Below, in pieces: positions 8,821 to 18,263 of a stretch of 64,000 nt of DNA; position 1 is the stretch's first letter; each line of letters starts with the position of its first letter. The DNA is taken from positions 25,989 through 89,988 of the forward strand of contig JBGAUL010000018.1 of the NCBI GenBank assembly GCA_044228685.1. Reading direction: 5' to 3'. The translations under genes and the position numbers were made by a program. The notes under the pieces were generated by a model. It was given only the letters and a program-made list of their open reading frames with translations, did no database searches and was not told the DNA's origin. The DNA is from JBBATK01 sp044228685 (GTDB lineage: Bacteria; Bacteroidota; Ignavibacteria; Kapaibacteriales; NICIL-2).

Positions 8821-9921
8821 TTACTTACGGCGCACGATTTGAGCTCCTTCGCTCAACCCCGACACAATCTCAACATACTCCAAATTGCTAATACCGACTT
8901 GAACATCAACCGTCTTGATAGAGCTTCCCTCTTTCACAAACACTTGGTTGTTGCTTTGTAAACAGGAACGAGGGATAACCAAGGCACTCTGTTTTTGAGA
9001 GACTATAATATTAGCCTGTATCTGTGTGCCAACAAAGGGAACGGCCGGTGTTTGATCGCAGCGTGCATCCACTCTAAACGATTGCGTTTCATTTTCCAGT
9101 ACCGGGAAAGTCTTGACCACTGTTGCACTAAATGTACTGTCGGGAAAAGCATCAACAGTGTACATGACTTTTTGACCGGGTTGAACGCGCACTACATCGG
9201 AAGCGTCAATGACGAGACGCAAGAGAAAATCCTTGGCGTCTCCTATTAACGCGACCGGTTGTTGCGAATTAACGATTTCACCTTCTTCACGATATAGGGC
9301 GAACACTTTGCCATCGCAACGACTTCGCACAGAAAAATTCTCGCTAGATGTGCGGGCAAGCTCAAGTTGTTTTTGAGCGAGCAGGACTTGATTGCGCAGC
9401 GATAGCTTTGTGTTTTCCAATCGACGTATCGCAGAATTCAACTGTGCACGCGATTGATCGAAGGTACTCTGGGCGCGGTCTAAATCTGATGTGGTCGCAG
9501 ATCCACTGGCATGCAAAGCTTTTATGCGCAAGAGATTGAGCGAGTCACCCATCAACTTTGCACGGGCAGCGTCGCAATTGGCAACGAGTTCGTCGATGGT
9601 TGATGAGTGAGGATCTGCCAAAGACCGTGCGTATTGCAGTGCTTGTTGCGCACTTTGTACGCGTAAATCTGGATCGCGCGACTCTATCTGGAAAAGTTCT
9701 TGTCCTGCTGCGACTGAATCTCCTTCGCGGAATCTCAGATTTCGCAGTATTCCGGTGGCATTCGCGTAGGCTTTATACTCGTTGAGGGGATGCATTGTAC
9801 CGCTCGCATAGACCGCCTCAACGATCTTTTTACGCTGAACGACGATACTTTCAGCGTTTTTTGAACAAGAGAAGAGAATGAGACCGATGCACAATGTGGT
9901 GATGCCGGCAACTGTCTTCAT
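8821..9921 (-). CDS. HlyD/MacA-family periplasmic adaptor lipoprotein
   Basis: This 366-residue adaptor is first in a minus-strand operon that continues with a TPR lipoprotein, an FtsX-type permease and a LolD-like ATPase. The N-terminus has a lipoprotein signal ending ILFSC. The lipoyl-like halves are visible (YANATGILRNLRFREGDSVAAGQELFQIE and, after the coiled coil, SRCDGKVFALYREEGEIVNSQQPVALI). A long helical hairpin rich in Gln/Ala/Arg runs between them, and a beta-barrel domain follows (ALVIPRSCL). The layout fits the adaptor of a MacAB-type tripartite exporter. No TolC gene is in this operon; the nearest one ends the convergent RND operon. Substrate unknown. Confidence 0.9.
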   Translation of the reverse strand: MKTVAGITTLCIGLILFSCSKNAESIVVQRKKIVEAVYASGTMHPLNEYKAYANATGILRNLRFREGDSVAAGQELFQIESRDPDLRVQSAQQALQYARSLADPHSSTIDELVANCDAARAKLMGDSLNLLRIKALHASGSATTSDLDRAQSTFDQSRAQLNSAIRRLENTKLSLRNQVLLAQKQLELARTSSENFSVRSRCDGKVFALYREEGEIVNSQQPVALIGDAKDFLLRLVIDASDVVRVQPGQKVMYTVDAFPDSTFSATVVKTFPVLENETQSFRVDARCDQTPAVPFVGTQIQANIIVSQKQSALVIPRSCLQSNNQVFVKEGSSIKTVDVQVGISNLEYVEIVSGLSEGAQIVRRK

Positions 9922-9943
9922 GGTATTAAGAGATAATTGTCTG

Positions 9944-9951
9944 CAAAATTA
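9944..9951 (-). promoter_or_regulatory. Candidate Bacteroidota-type -7 box for the adaptor-led ABC operon
   Basis: On the minus strand TAATTTTG matches TAnnTTTG and lies 22 bases upstream of the ATG at 9921. No clear -33 TTTG is present at standard distance. Confidence 0.3.
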
Positions 9952-10093
9952 TGGAAAATCAATAGCCTATAAGCATGTATTCACCGGTAAGTGCCGCTAT
10001 AAATCTTGCTCTGTCCATGCGCTCACCTCTTTGTAATTTGCATGACGGGACCTATTTCTTCATTGCTGATAATTACCTGATAAAGGGGAGCTC

Positions 10094-11164
10094 ATGATTC
10101 GTTTGACCCTTGTAGTGCTATGTGCACTCTGTGTGTTCTCTGTGTTGAGCACTGCACAAGGCAACAAGAATTGCCGGGATTGTCCACCACCATCTGCTTG
10201 TGGCACAAAAGACAGTGTGATGAAAGTTACATTTCGCGATCACACCGTGCTCGACGATTGCATTTCTGCAATTCGTACCACGATCATGATTTTGGATCGT
10301 CCGGAGCAGGCAATAAAATTGACTTTTCTTCGCAAAGGCGCATGCTTTGATACTACTGTTGCGGTAGAGAGCATTGAGTCATTCAACATTGTGGGTCTTG
10401 GTCTCAACGGACAACCTTGCAACCTCGTTGTTCTCCCTGCTCGCGAGTTCGTGCGATCAGCTGCACCTCCAAAAGAACCTCATAGCTTTTTAGAAGTCAC
10501 CGGCACTGTTGCCTACGCTGGCTCAGATACCAGCGCTCGTTCTATTGGCAGCTCAACGATTGTTCCCGGATTAGAAGTTGACTTCGCGCCCTTTGGAGCT
10601 TTTCTTGGTGATAAACTCTCGCTCGCTCTGCAAGGTGGATTGATGCTGGAGAGTGGTCGTTTGCGCTTTCCGCTTGGCGGACAACTCCGACTCTCATTTT
10701 CCGGTGCAACAAAAGTCAAGACTGTTAGCGGCTACAAACCAAACCCATGTTCTTTCAACACAGGCTCTATAGTAAGTCCGTCAAGCGAAGATTTCACCGA
10801 ACTCCCAAGTCAAGGCGAACGTGACTCATCTTCTTACTTCTTCCTCGATAAACAACTTGTCGTGCCGACATGGCGTCCATTTGCCTTCGTTGAGGGTGGT
10901 ACCTTTTTCAATGGCGGATTCGATGGAGCCGGTAAGAGTCCGGCGCTGAATGAAAGCGACTACGGACAATACTATCTCGGAGGCGGTATAGGAACACCTC
11001 TCTGGTCTTGGGCGACCATCTCGCTTGCTTATCGATACATGCAATTGAATGTTCGCACTCCTTGTCCCTATTGTCCTCCACCATCAAGCGAAGAGTTCTT
11101 CGTTGTGAACACTGCAAAAGTTCACAGCATCATGCTCAAGTTTGGTTTGCGTTGGGATTGGTAA
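10094..11164 (+). CDS. Secreted or outer-membrane beta-barrel-like protein, unknown function
   Basis: This 356-residue protein has a clear signal peptide (about 1-21, ending STAQ) and a Cys-containing N-terminal part (CRDCPPPSACG, then DDCIS, GACFD and QPCNL). The second half alternates polar and hydrophobic residues in the manner of a beta-barrel and ends with the aromatic GLRWDW, typical of outer-membrane barrels. I do not recognise a named family. Purine-rich GGGGAG sits just before the ATG, although close to it. The gene begins a three-gene plus-strand group with an anchor-D lipoprotein and a PD40/OmpA protein, suggesting a joint envelope function. Confidence 0.7.
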   Translation: MIRLTLVVLCALCVFSVLSTAQGNKNCRDCPPPSACGTKDSVMKVTFRDHTVLDDCISAIRTTIMILDRPEQAIKLTFLRKGACFDTTVAVESIESFNIVGLGLNGQPCNLVVLPAREFVRSAAPPKEPHSFLEVTGTVAYAGSDTSARSIGSSTIVPGLEVDFAPFGAFLGDKLSLALQGGLMLESGRLRFPLGGQLRLSFSGATKVKTVSGYKPNPCSFNTGSIVSPSSEDFTELPSQGERDSSSYFFLDKQLVVPTWRPFAFVEGGTFFNGGFDGAGKSPALNESDYGQYYLGGGIGTPLWSWATISLAYRYMQLNVRTPCPYCPPPSSEEFFVVNTAKVHSIMLKFGLRWDW

Positions 11165-11249
11165 GCGAGTCTCATTCTAGACCTCAAACCTTCTCGCTAA
11201 AGCTCATTGTTGATAGCTACGAATTGAAAAAACTGAACAATCGAATTGT

Positions 11250-13355
11250 ATGAAATCTCTTAGCACTCTTCTTGGTTTGCGACTCCTGATTCTCAGCTGC
11301 TGTCTGGCATTGGCCTTGAGTTGTCAAACGGCACTCGAGCCCGACAACCTTGTCCCTGAAGGCGGATTTCACGCCACAGTCGTTGTGAAAGATCAAGGAA
11401 ATAATCCCGTTGATGGTGCACGCGTACAGTGGATCATCACGCAGAAAGGAGCCACGCAACAGCAGATTGATGCGTTGTTCAATTCAGCAAATGGTGCACA
11501 GAGTGCTATCTCCGGAACCGGTGGAAACAATGGTCTCGCCAGTTTTCAAATTCCGGTGCCGATTAGCCAAGCCGGTGTCATGGTGCTCTTTAAAACTACG
11601 CCTCCATCAAACAGTCAGTTTCTTGGTGTTCAAAAGAATGGCAACGTTCGCGTTGATACCTTGACGGTGTGCGGAGAAACTTTTTTGGAGATTGTTCTTC
11701 AACGACAGCAAACCGTGCAGTGTGCCTCAGGTCCGACCTGCCAAGACTTGATGGTCACTATCGAACCTCCGCTAACAACCCGAGACACGGTATCGCAAGG
11801 CGACTATACCCAAAGCGATGGCTCAGTAACCATCAGCAGCGTCACCGGTGTACCGGGCAATTTCAGTGGCGTTGTTGTCAATAGCTCAGTGTTTAGTCCG
11901 GCTAATGGAAATTCACAATCTATCCCTGCCACCGTTGCACAAGGAGTTGCCTATCGCATTCGCTTTGATGTGAATGCTGCAAACACATCGGCGGCTATTG
12001 ATACGACATTTCAAGTGACGATAACAGCTTCACGTGGCGGACAGCCTTGCTGGTCTTGCATCTTCAACCTGCGCATCGTCGTAAAACAACAACTTGCGTG
12101 CGATTGTCCTAAGCAGTCATTGCGCTTTGCTATTGGACCGGACTCCGTGTGTGTGAACACAACCAAGAACGACACCGTTAAGAACATTGGACTCAGCAAT
12201 GCGAACAAAGATTGCGGTCTCTTGATTCGACTCAATAAAACTCTGCTGACAGAACCCATTAGTGAGGTCTGGGTGAATTCCATGAATGCCCTTCCTATCG
12301 ACGAGATTCTTTTGAGTCCTTCCAGCGCATCAAGTTTGAACAGCGTTGGAATTAGTTTCCAGCCTCAGTCTGCTCGTAGTTACTCGCAGCGCTTCGTGTT
12401 TGACATCTTTCGTCAAACCACGAATGGTCTGGTAAAGTGCGACAGCACACTCACTATCAACTTCAGTGGCGTTGGTGGAACTCCGTCGCTTGCGGTAGAT
12501 ACGGCTAGTTCGAGCATCTTCAGAAAGACCAACAACGTCTATCAATCAGACACATTAAAGCAGTGTACAATTCATCCCAATCCTAATACCGGACGTGGCA
12601 CTGTTTGTATCCATAACAACGGAACCTGTCCATTGGAAGTGGATCTCAGTATGATTAGCGGAGCGTCGGTGTTCAAGCTTGATACGACCTTTATCAAAGT
12701 TCCGCCAAAGAAGACGGTCTGTGTGGGTGTGCGATTTAGTCCGAGCAATGCTGACGTCTATCCTAACGGACGCTGCAACGCCGATCAACGAAACTTCAAC
12801 GGATTGATTCGCGCTCGTTCAGACTTTGGCAATGCAACTATTCCTGTTGTAGGATTTGCAGACCTTGATGTCAACTGCGCCGGCAAGGCAGTTATGATTT
12901 CGCCGGAATTCGGAGCCAAGGACGTAGCCGGAACGAATTACTTCATTACACTGGATATTCTCAGCGACAACACCATAACTAATGGAGAGCAGGTCAATGG
13001 CGTGACGGATTCTGTAAAGATTTTTGTGAAGAAGATTAACACCGTCGGTGGACCTCCCAATGACGCAAACATTACCGGTGCGACGCTTTCGACAGGTCAG
13101 TTCCAAAAAGTGAAGTATTACTGGAAGGCTAATATGAAGTCACTTCCAAGCGACATATGTCAGCTCTTCAACACTTTCCGTTGTCCGGATCCAACCAATG
13201 CTCTGACTGATCAACCGGTCGTTGAGGGTGACGTATTGCTCTTCGAATACAAAGGTTCGTATGGAATTATGTGGATCAAAAAATTAGCATGGAGTGACCA
13301 CACTGCTAACGCATTACCGCAGGTCGAGGGTTTGGTTTGTTATCCTTTTAACTAA
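11250..13355 (+). CDS. Large lipoprotein with Ig-like and choice-of-anchor D/ASH-like domains
   Basis: This 701-residue protein begins with a lipoprotein signal ending LALALSC. A first beta-sandwich of the bacterial-Ig/carboxypeptidase-regulatory kind follows (GGFHATVVVKDQGNNPVDGA...). Later segments show the anchor-D pattern: a conserved Cys, a phrase of the type V.I.N.G.CPLEVD (CIHNNGTCPLEVD), then KTVCVGVRFSP. Such proteins are abundant in Bacteroidota and Kapabacteria-like genomes, where they are surface or periplasmic. The role is not known. It stands 85 bases after the barrel-like gene and 8 bases before the PD40/OmpA gene, so the latter two are likely co-transcribed. Confidence 0.75.
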   Translation: MKSLSTLLGLRLLILSCCLALALSCQTALEPDNLVPEGGFHATVVVKDQGNNPVDGARVQWIITQKGATQQQIDALFNSANGAQSAISGTGGNNGLASFQIPVPISQAGVMVLFKTTPPSNSQFLGVQKNGNVRVDTLTVCGETFLEIVLQRQQTVQCASGPTCQDLMVTIEPPLTTRDTVSQGDYTQSDGSVTISSVTGVPGNFSGVVVNSSVFSPANGNSQSIPATVAQGVAYRIRFDVNAANTSAAIDTTFQVTITASRGGQPCWSCIFNLRIVVKQQLACDCPKQSLRFAIGPDSVCVNTTKNDTVKNIGLSNANKDCGLLIRLNKTLLTEPISEVWVNSMNALPIDEILLSPSSASSLNSVGISFQPQSARSYSQRFVFDIFRQTTNGLVKCDSTLTINFSGVGGTPSLAVDTASSSIFRKTNNVYQSDTLKQCTIHPNPNTGRGTVCIHNNGTCPLEVDLSMISGASVFKLDTTFIKVPPKKTVCVGVRFSPSNADVYPNGRCNADQRNFNGLIRARSDFGNATIPVVGFADLDVNCAGKAVMISPEFGAKDVAGTNYFITLDILSDNTITNGEQVNGVTDSVKIFVKKINTVGGPPNDANITGATLSTGQFQKVKYYWKANMKSLPSDICQLFNTFRCPDPTNALTDQPVVEGDVLLFEYKGSYGIMWIKKLAWSDHTANALPQVEGLVCYPFN

Positions 13356-13363
13356 GAAATACA

Positions 13364-15445
13364 ATGCTTAGAGCTTCAAAGCACACATTGCTCATTGTTC
13401 TGGTGTTGAGTGCAACTGCACTCAGTGCACAGAAAGTCAATCCCTATAGCGTCGTAAATAGCGGCGATGATGATTATGCCCTGAGCTTCCGTACCAGCGG
13501 TACGACAACAGAAGCATGGCTGACCTCATCGGCTGGGATGAAAGATAAACGCTCTCGCCATTTGTTGTTCATCAGCTCGGACAAGAGTGCGTCAACGCAG
13601 GTCCAGACAGCGCCTGCTTCTTTAAACGATGACGCTAATCAGCTCATCCCACTCAATGGTTGTATTACTTTCTCGCCATGCAATCCCAATTACGGCGTAA
13701 TGGTTTCGAACCAGACCGTGAATGGAAAAAGTCGTGGCAATGATTTGTATGAAGTACGCTTCGATGGCAAGCAATGGACTCGTCAGCGCATCGATCAGTT
13801 ATGTACTGATGCGTGGGATGATACACCGTCGTTATCGCCGGACGGTGGACTGCTCTATTTCTCGTCCGACAGACAATCTCCCTACTCACGTGCAACCGAC
13901 ATCTACGTATCTCGTCGTGTCAACGGCGCGTGGTCGCAACCTGAATTAGTTCGTCAAATCTGCACACCGGCATACTCCGAGCAAACGCCGTATCCTGCGC
14001 GCGATGGGTACTTGTACTATGCGACGAATCAAACAAAGAATGGTGACTATGATGTTTGGCGTGCTAAGTACGATGCTGCCAGCGGACAAATAACAAGCGC
14101 TGCAGAACCTGTTCCCTTTGAAGGAGTAAATCAAGAAGGCAGTGATGAAGGACACCCCGCATTTAGTCCGGGTGGAAGTTGGTTCTTCTTCTCCTCCAAT
14201 CGTACGAAGAACCACGACTTTGATATCTATAGCTATACCTCAGGTGGAGCAGCCGACACATTGAACGTACGCGTGATGATGCGCTCGCGTAGCATCGACA
14301 AGCTCACCAACATGCCCGAAGACTCGGTTGGCGCTTATCGTAATCGACCCTTGAGAGTAATGGACTTGGTAAATCAAACAACCGCAACTTTGCAAACAGA
14401 CAACGCGGGTGAAGTAGCAGTTGTATCAACCAAAGACTTGCGTGATCCGCTTTTCGATGTTAGCCGTCACACTCTGGCCTTGGTTGCTGAAGTCACTGAC
14501 AAGCGCTACGTTTCCTCCAAAGACACCGTCATTTACGACGGCTTCTGCACCGGAAAGAAAGAGCACACCTTGATGGTATGGGACACTGCTGCTTACTACA
14601 TTCCGGAATGTGTTCAAGACTTCCCCGTTAAAAACGTTCGCTTCTTTGTAACAGGCTATTGGTGTCCGACGACTGAGCGCTATACACAGTACCTCAATTG
14701 CAGTTGTATCATCGCTTGTGATACATGCAACAAGATTGATGAAGCCGCGCAGCCGAAATTGAATTGTGGCAGCGACGACGAGTTCTATCGTTATTCATTG
14801 GTCAAAGCACGCGTTGATGTTGCTCGCAAAGAAGGTTCGGCGTGTATCAATATACACGAAGCCAAATCCAAAGGACACGACTACGCGATGGAAGTAGATT
14901 CGGCAATCGTACGTATTGCTGAGAGCATGCGCTCTGCACTTCAGATCGCGTGTATTCAACGTGAAGTAGCGAAGGGCAAGAAGGTCACCGTACAAATCAC
15001 CGGCTGGACCGATCCACGTCCGCTTGATGATGCATGCACCTACACCGGCAAGAGCATCGACTTCTCAAAATCATTTGTGAAGCTCAACATGGAAGACAGT
15101 CCGTATATCGTAAACGACTCCTTGCAGGGCAACGGACGTGTTCGCTTCTCGAAATCCAAAGCCGGCGGCAACTACTTGCTTTCGCAGCTTCGTGCTTATT
15201 ACACCGCGGTGATGTTTGACAAGATTTGGGACAACGACGTGCTAGAATACCGCACCATGAAGCAAAACGGAACACTCGAAGTCGTGGCTTTGGGCAAAGC
15301 TGTCTCGCAAGAAAACCGTGACTTCAGTGAGCGTCGCTCTGTTGAGATTCGAGTTACAGTACCGATCAGCGAGAAAGAAATTGTTCGTGGTCTGATCCCT
15401 GATCCCGGTCAAACAGTTCGTCTGTGCGATCCACAGTGTCGTTAA
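13364..15445 (+). CDS. PD40 beta-propeller, regulatory-like and OmpA-like domain protein (PorE-like layout)
   Basis: This 693-residue secreted protein has a signal peptide ending ALSAQ. Residues ~100-310 carry PD40/TolB-like propeller blades (DTPSLSPDGGLLYFSSDR, GHPAFSPGGSWFFFSSNR). A carboxypeptidase-regulatory-like segment follows (~320-400), then a Cys-rich stretch (CSCIIACDTC). An OmpA-like peptidoglycan-binding domain ends the protein, with GWTDPRP near residue 548, LSQLRA near 605 and RRSVEI near 657. Propeller, regulatory and OmpA domains together resemble PorE, the peptidoglycan-anchoring component of the T9SS, but the TPR part and a lipobox are missing. About 55 residues are inserted between the OmpA TD motif and the LSxxRA helix. 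A structural envelope role is likely; a T9SS role is only suggested. Confidence 0.75.
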   Translation: MLRASKHTLLIVLVLSATALSAQKVNPYSVVNSGDDDYALSFRTSGTTTEAWLTSSAGMKDKRSRHLLFISSDKSASTQVQTAPASLNDDANQLIPLNGCITFSPCNPNYGVMVSNQTVNGKSRGNDLYEVRFDGKQWTRQRIDQLCTDAWDDTPSLSPDGGLLYFSSDRQSPYSRATDIYVSRRVNGAWSQPELVRQICTPAYSEQTPYPARDGYLYYATNQTKNGDYDVWRAKYDAASGQITSAAEPVPFEGVNQEGSDEGHPAFSPGGSWFFFSSNRTKNHDFDIYSYTSGGAADTLNVRVMMRSRSIDKLTNMPEDSVGAYRNRPLRVMDLVNQTTATLQTDNAGEVAVVSTKDLRDPLFDVSRHTLALVAEVTDKRYVSSKDTVIYDGFCTGKKEHTLMVWDTAAYYIPECVQDFPVKNVRFFVTGYWCPTTERYTQYLNCSCIIACDTCNKIDEAAQPKLNCGSDDEFYRYSLVKARVDVARKEGSACINIHEAKSKGHDYAMEVDSAIVRIAESMRSALQIACIQREVAKGKKVTVQITGWTDPRPLDDACTYTGKSIDFSKSFVKLNMEDSPYIVNDSLQGNGRVRFSKSKAGGNYLLSQLRAYYTAVMFDKIWDNDVLEYRTMKQNGTLEVVALGKAVSQENRDFSERRSVEIRVTVPISEKEIVRGLIPDPGQTVRLCDPQCR

Positions 15446-15622
15446 ACACCTGATACACGACGATTCACCTATCGTAGTGTCAGAAAAACACCTCGTACAC
15501 CATTTTACACTGAGGCTTGTCACAGTTCGCACGTCAGCTTCTCATTAGGCGCAAAGCTTCATAGCAGCTCTGTGAAATTGCGCTTAGAACGAGTAACGGT
15601 CCGTATCACCACCTAGTCATCT

Positions 15623-16975
15623 GTGAAAACAAGAAGCGTCCATATCTGTCAGAACTGCGCCTACCAAGCCACCAAATGGAGCGGAAAATGTCCTTCGTGC
15701 GGCGCTTGGGGTACACTCGTCGAAGAAATCGTCAACGATGATCGCAAGCGTTCTACATCGCAATCGCGCAGCGCTAATGCAGTAATGCAACTGCAAGAAG
15801 TTCCAACCGACACCTCCGATAAAATCAGCACCGGAATCAACGAACTAGATAGAATTCTTGGCGGCGGTATCACACGCGGCTCACTGATTCTCGTTGGTGG
15901 CGATCCCGGCATTGGAAAGTCAACCTTGATGCTGCAATTGTGCGCATCGACGAAAGAGCACACGCCTTTGTATGTCACCGGAGAGGAATCGCTTCAACAG
16001 ATTCGCATGCGTGCGCAGCGCATGGGAACGGTGTCGGGTGATTTGTTAGTTATGGCTGAGACGGATATTCATGCTGTTTGCAATGCTATACGAGAGAGCG
16101 ATGCGGGACTGGCTATTGTCGACTCCATCCAGACCATGCAATCGGCAGAGATTGAAAGTACGCCTGGCTCCATTTCTCAAGTTCGCGAGTGTTCAATGCG
16201 TTTGATGGAAGTGGCAAAGAAGACCCATAAGCCGGTGTTTATTGTTGGTCATGTGAATAAGGAAGGACTCATTGCCGGACCAAAAGTCTTGGAACACACT
16301 GTGGACACGGTGCTTCAATTCGAAGGCGAAGGCGTGTATTCTTATCGCATACTTCGAGCGCTGAAAAACCGCTATGGTTCGACTAATGAGTTAGGAATTT
16401 TTGAGATGGATGAAAAGGGTCTGCGCGAGGTACCGAACCCCAGCGAGATCTTTCTCACCAAGCGTAGTCATCAGGAGTCCGGAGTTGCTGTCTGCGCCAG
16501 CATCGAGGGCACACGTCCGCTCTTGGTTGAAGTCCAGGCGCTTGTCACACCGACCAGCTACAACGTCCCTCAACGCAGCTCCACCGGTTTCGAGTACAAG
16601 CGTTTGCAGATGATTCTAGCTGTTCTAGAAAAACGACTAGGATTGAACTTTGCGCACAACGATGTATTTGTCAATGTGGCAGGAGGCATTGTGTTGAACG
16701 ATCCTGCAGTCGACCTTAGTGTGGCTGCGGCATTGGTGAGTTCTTTGCGCGACATTCCCATGGAAGCCGGCATAGTGTGCATTGGCGAGTTGGGACTGAC
16801 AGGTGAGGTACGAAATGTTAGGGCGATTGATCAGCGTTTAGCTGAGGCGGAGAAGCTTGGCTTTCAGACGGTATTGCTTCCACAGGGAAATTCTGAAAAG
16901 CTGACCCGAGGTTTGGGAATGAAGAAACTGGCAGCCGATCGAATTGCTGTGGCACTTCGTCATTTATTTGGTTAA
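15623..16975 (+). CDS. radA: DNA repair protein RadA (Sms)
   Basis: This 450-residue RecA-like ATPase promotes branch migration during recombinational repair. It has the diagnostic N-terminal zinc finger C9-x2-C12...C23-x2-C26 and a Walker A GGDPGIGKST (92-101). It also carries the RadA-specific KNRYG motif (usually KNRFG) and a C-terminal Lon-like P domain (FVNVAGGIVLNDPAVDLSVAAAL). Length matches the family. The start is a GTG at 15623; no ATG upstream keeps the zinc finger in frame. An ECF sigma-factor gene follows after 35 bases. Confidence 0.97.
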   Translation: MKTRSVHICQNCAYQATKWSGKCPSCGAWGTLVEEIVNDDRKRSTSQSRSANAVMQLQEVPTDTSDKISTGINELDRILGGGITRGSLILVGGDPGIGKSTLMLQLCASTKEHTPLYVTGEESLQQIRMRAQRMGTVSGDLLVMAETDIHAVCNAIRESDAGLAIVDSIQTMQSAEIESTPGSISQVRECSMRLMEVAKKTHKPVFIVGHVNKEGLIAGPKVLEHTVDTVLQFEGEGVYSYRILRALKNRYGSTNELGIFEMDEKGLREVPNPSEIFLTKRSHQESGVAVCASIEGTRPLLVEVQALVTPTSYNVPQRSSTGFEYKRLQMILAVLEKRLGLNFAHNDVFVNVAGGIVLNDPAVDLSVAAALVSSLRDIPMEAGIVCIGELGLTGEVRNVRAIDQRLAEAEKLGFQTVLLPQGNSEKLTRGLGMKKLAADRIAVALRHLFG

Positions 16976-17010
16976 ATCTTTGGGAACTTTTTTAACGAGC
17001 ATTTGGTATC

Positions 17011-17637
17011 ATGTCTGAACTGGTAGAAGCAGTGACAGAAGTTGAGTCAGTGCAACGGTTGAGCGACCGGGAGTTAATCCTGCTTGTTCAACAATCGCGC
17101 AATGATGCTTTAACGCAAATCATGCGGCGCTACAAAGAGCCCATTATCAACTTTGTGTTTCGCTTTGTTGGTAATTACGATGATGCAATCGATATTGCAC
17201 AAGAGACTTTTGTGCGGGTTCATCGATACGCTGCGTCGTATAACGGTGAGGTTGCTTTTTCGACGTGGTTGTACACCATTGCATCGAATCTAGCGAAGAC
17301 CGAACTGGCGCGATACTGGCGAAAAAACTCGCAGACATTCAGTTCTTTGGAAGCAAACGAAGAGCACGAAAAAGATTGGGATATTGCTTGCACCGATTAT
17401 ACTCCGGATCGCAATGTGGACTCCACAACGATCGCGCAGCATATTCAGACAGCGCTCATGAAAATTTCGCCTTCGTATCGAGAAGTGGTTATCCTCCGAG
17501 ACATGCAGCAATTGAGCTATGAAGAAATTGCGGTTATCACCGGATTGGAGACCGGCACAGTGAAGTCGCGCATAAATCGTGGACGGCTTCAATTACAGGA
17601 GCAGCTTCAACCGCTGTATCAAGAGTTATTTCAGTAA
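17011..17637 (+). CDS. ECF-type RNA polymerase sigma factor
   Basis: This 208-residue sigma-70 family protein has region 2 (MRRYKEPIINFVFRFVGNYDDAIDIAQETFVRVHR, with the core-binding and -10 recognition helices) and region 4 (SPSYREVVILRDMQQLSYEEIAVITG, then GTVKSRINRGR), and lacks regions 1 and 3. It resembles the RpoE/SigW-like ECF group. The next gene, 6 bases downstream, encodes a short single-TM protein, the usual place for a cognate anti-sigma factor. The regulon is unknown. No auto-regulated promoter could be identified by eye. Confidence 0.95.
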   Translation: MSELVEAVTEVESVQRLSDRELILLVQQSRNDALTQIMRRYKEPIINFVFRFVGNYDDAIDIAQETFVRVHRYAASYNGEVAFSTWLYTIASNLAKTELARYWRKNSQTFSSLEANEEHEKDWDIACTDYTPDRNVDSTTIAQHIQTALMKISPSYREVVILRDMQQLSYEEIAVITGLETGTVKSRINRGRLQLQEQLQPLYQELFQ

Positions 17638-17643
17638 ACGTTT

Positions 17644-18186
17644 ATGGTACCCGAAGAGCCCGACGGTCAACGTACAGACAAGTCGCTCTGGACTAGACAG
17701 CTCAGTTCTGTCAGCCCACCCTCCAATTTTGATCAGGGTGTACACACGCGTTTGCTTCTTCAGCAACTACCAACGCCTCCGGTTCCCCCACATTTTGAGC
17801 AGCAGGTTTTTAAGAAAATTCAAGCCGGTGCGCAAAGTTGGTACCGCGGCACTAAAGGTCTCTGGAGCGCCGGAATTGCTGTTTGTCTAGGTGCAGCAGC
17901 CCTTTCATGGTATTTCTTTGGCTCAAATTCTTCGACAAAACAGCAGCAACGAACCAATCAGCAGATTCAGAGCGTCATTCAAAACGGCGGAAATTCTCAG
18001 GATCAGAGCTCAAGTAGTACTATGCCGACAACCACCGGGCCAAAGCAAGACGCGGCGCAACATCAGCTGCAGTCGGGAACTCAAGCTCCGGATGCTCGTT
18101 TGCTCAAGTCACGCGACTCCTCTCACGCCAAGGACGATGTCGTTCGAGGCGTGCCCATCCCAAAATCAATGCGCGACGAAGAATAG
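17644..18186 (+). CDS. Probable membrane anti-sigma factor partner of the ECF sigma factor
   Basis: This 180-residue protein has a soluble N-terminal segment (~1-70), one TM helix (~72-93, GLWSAGIAVCLGAAALSWYFFG) and a Gln/Ser-rich tail likely in the periplasm. It lies 6 bases downstream of the ECF sigma gene, as expected for an anti-sigma factor. The zinc-binding HxxxCxxC motif of ZAS-type anti-sigma factors is absent, and no other family is recognised, so the function rests on position and topology. Confidence 0.6.
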   Translation: MVPEEPDGQRTDKSLWTRQLSSVSPPSNFDQGVHTRLLLQQLPTPPVPPHFEQQVFKKIQAGAQSWYRGTKGLWSAGIAVCLGAAALSWYFFGSNSSTKQQQRTNQQIQSVIQNGGNSQDQSSSSTMPTTTGPKQDAAQHQLQSGTQAPDARLLKSRDSSHAKDDVVRGVPIPKSMRDEE

Positions 18187-18263
18187 CAGCTTTCCTGCTT
18201 TCCACCGTCCTATTTCGTATCTTGCAGATGGACATCTGCAAACCCTTTTAGGACGTACGGGAC

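Noticed and set aside
15446..15622. Imperfect hairpin around 15449-15482 as terminator after the PD40/OmpA gene
   Set aside because: Stem has mismatches and no T-run follows; too weak to list as a feature.
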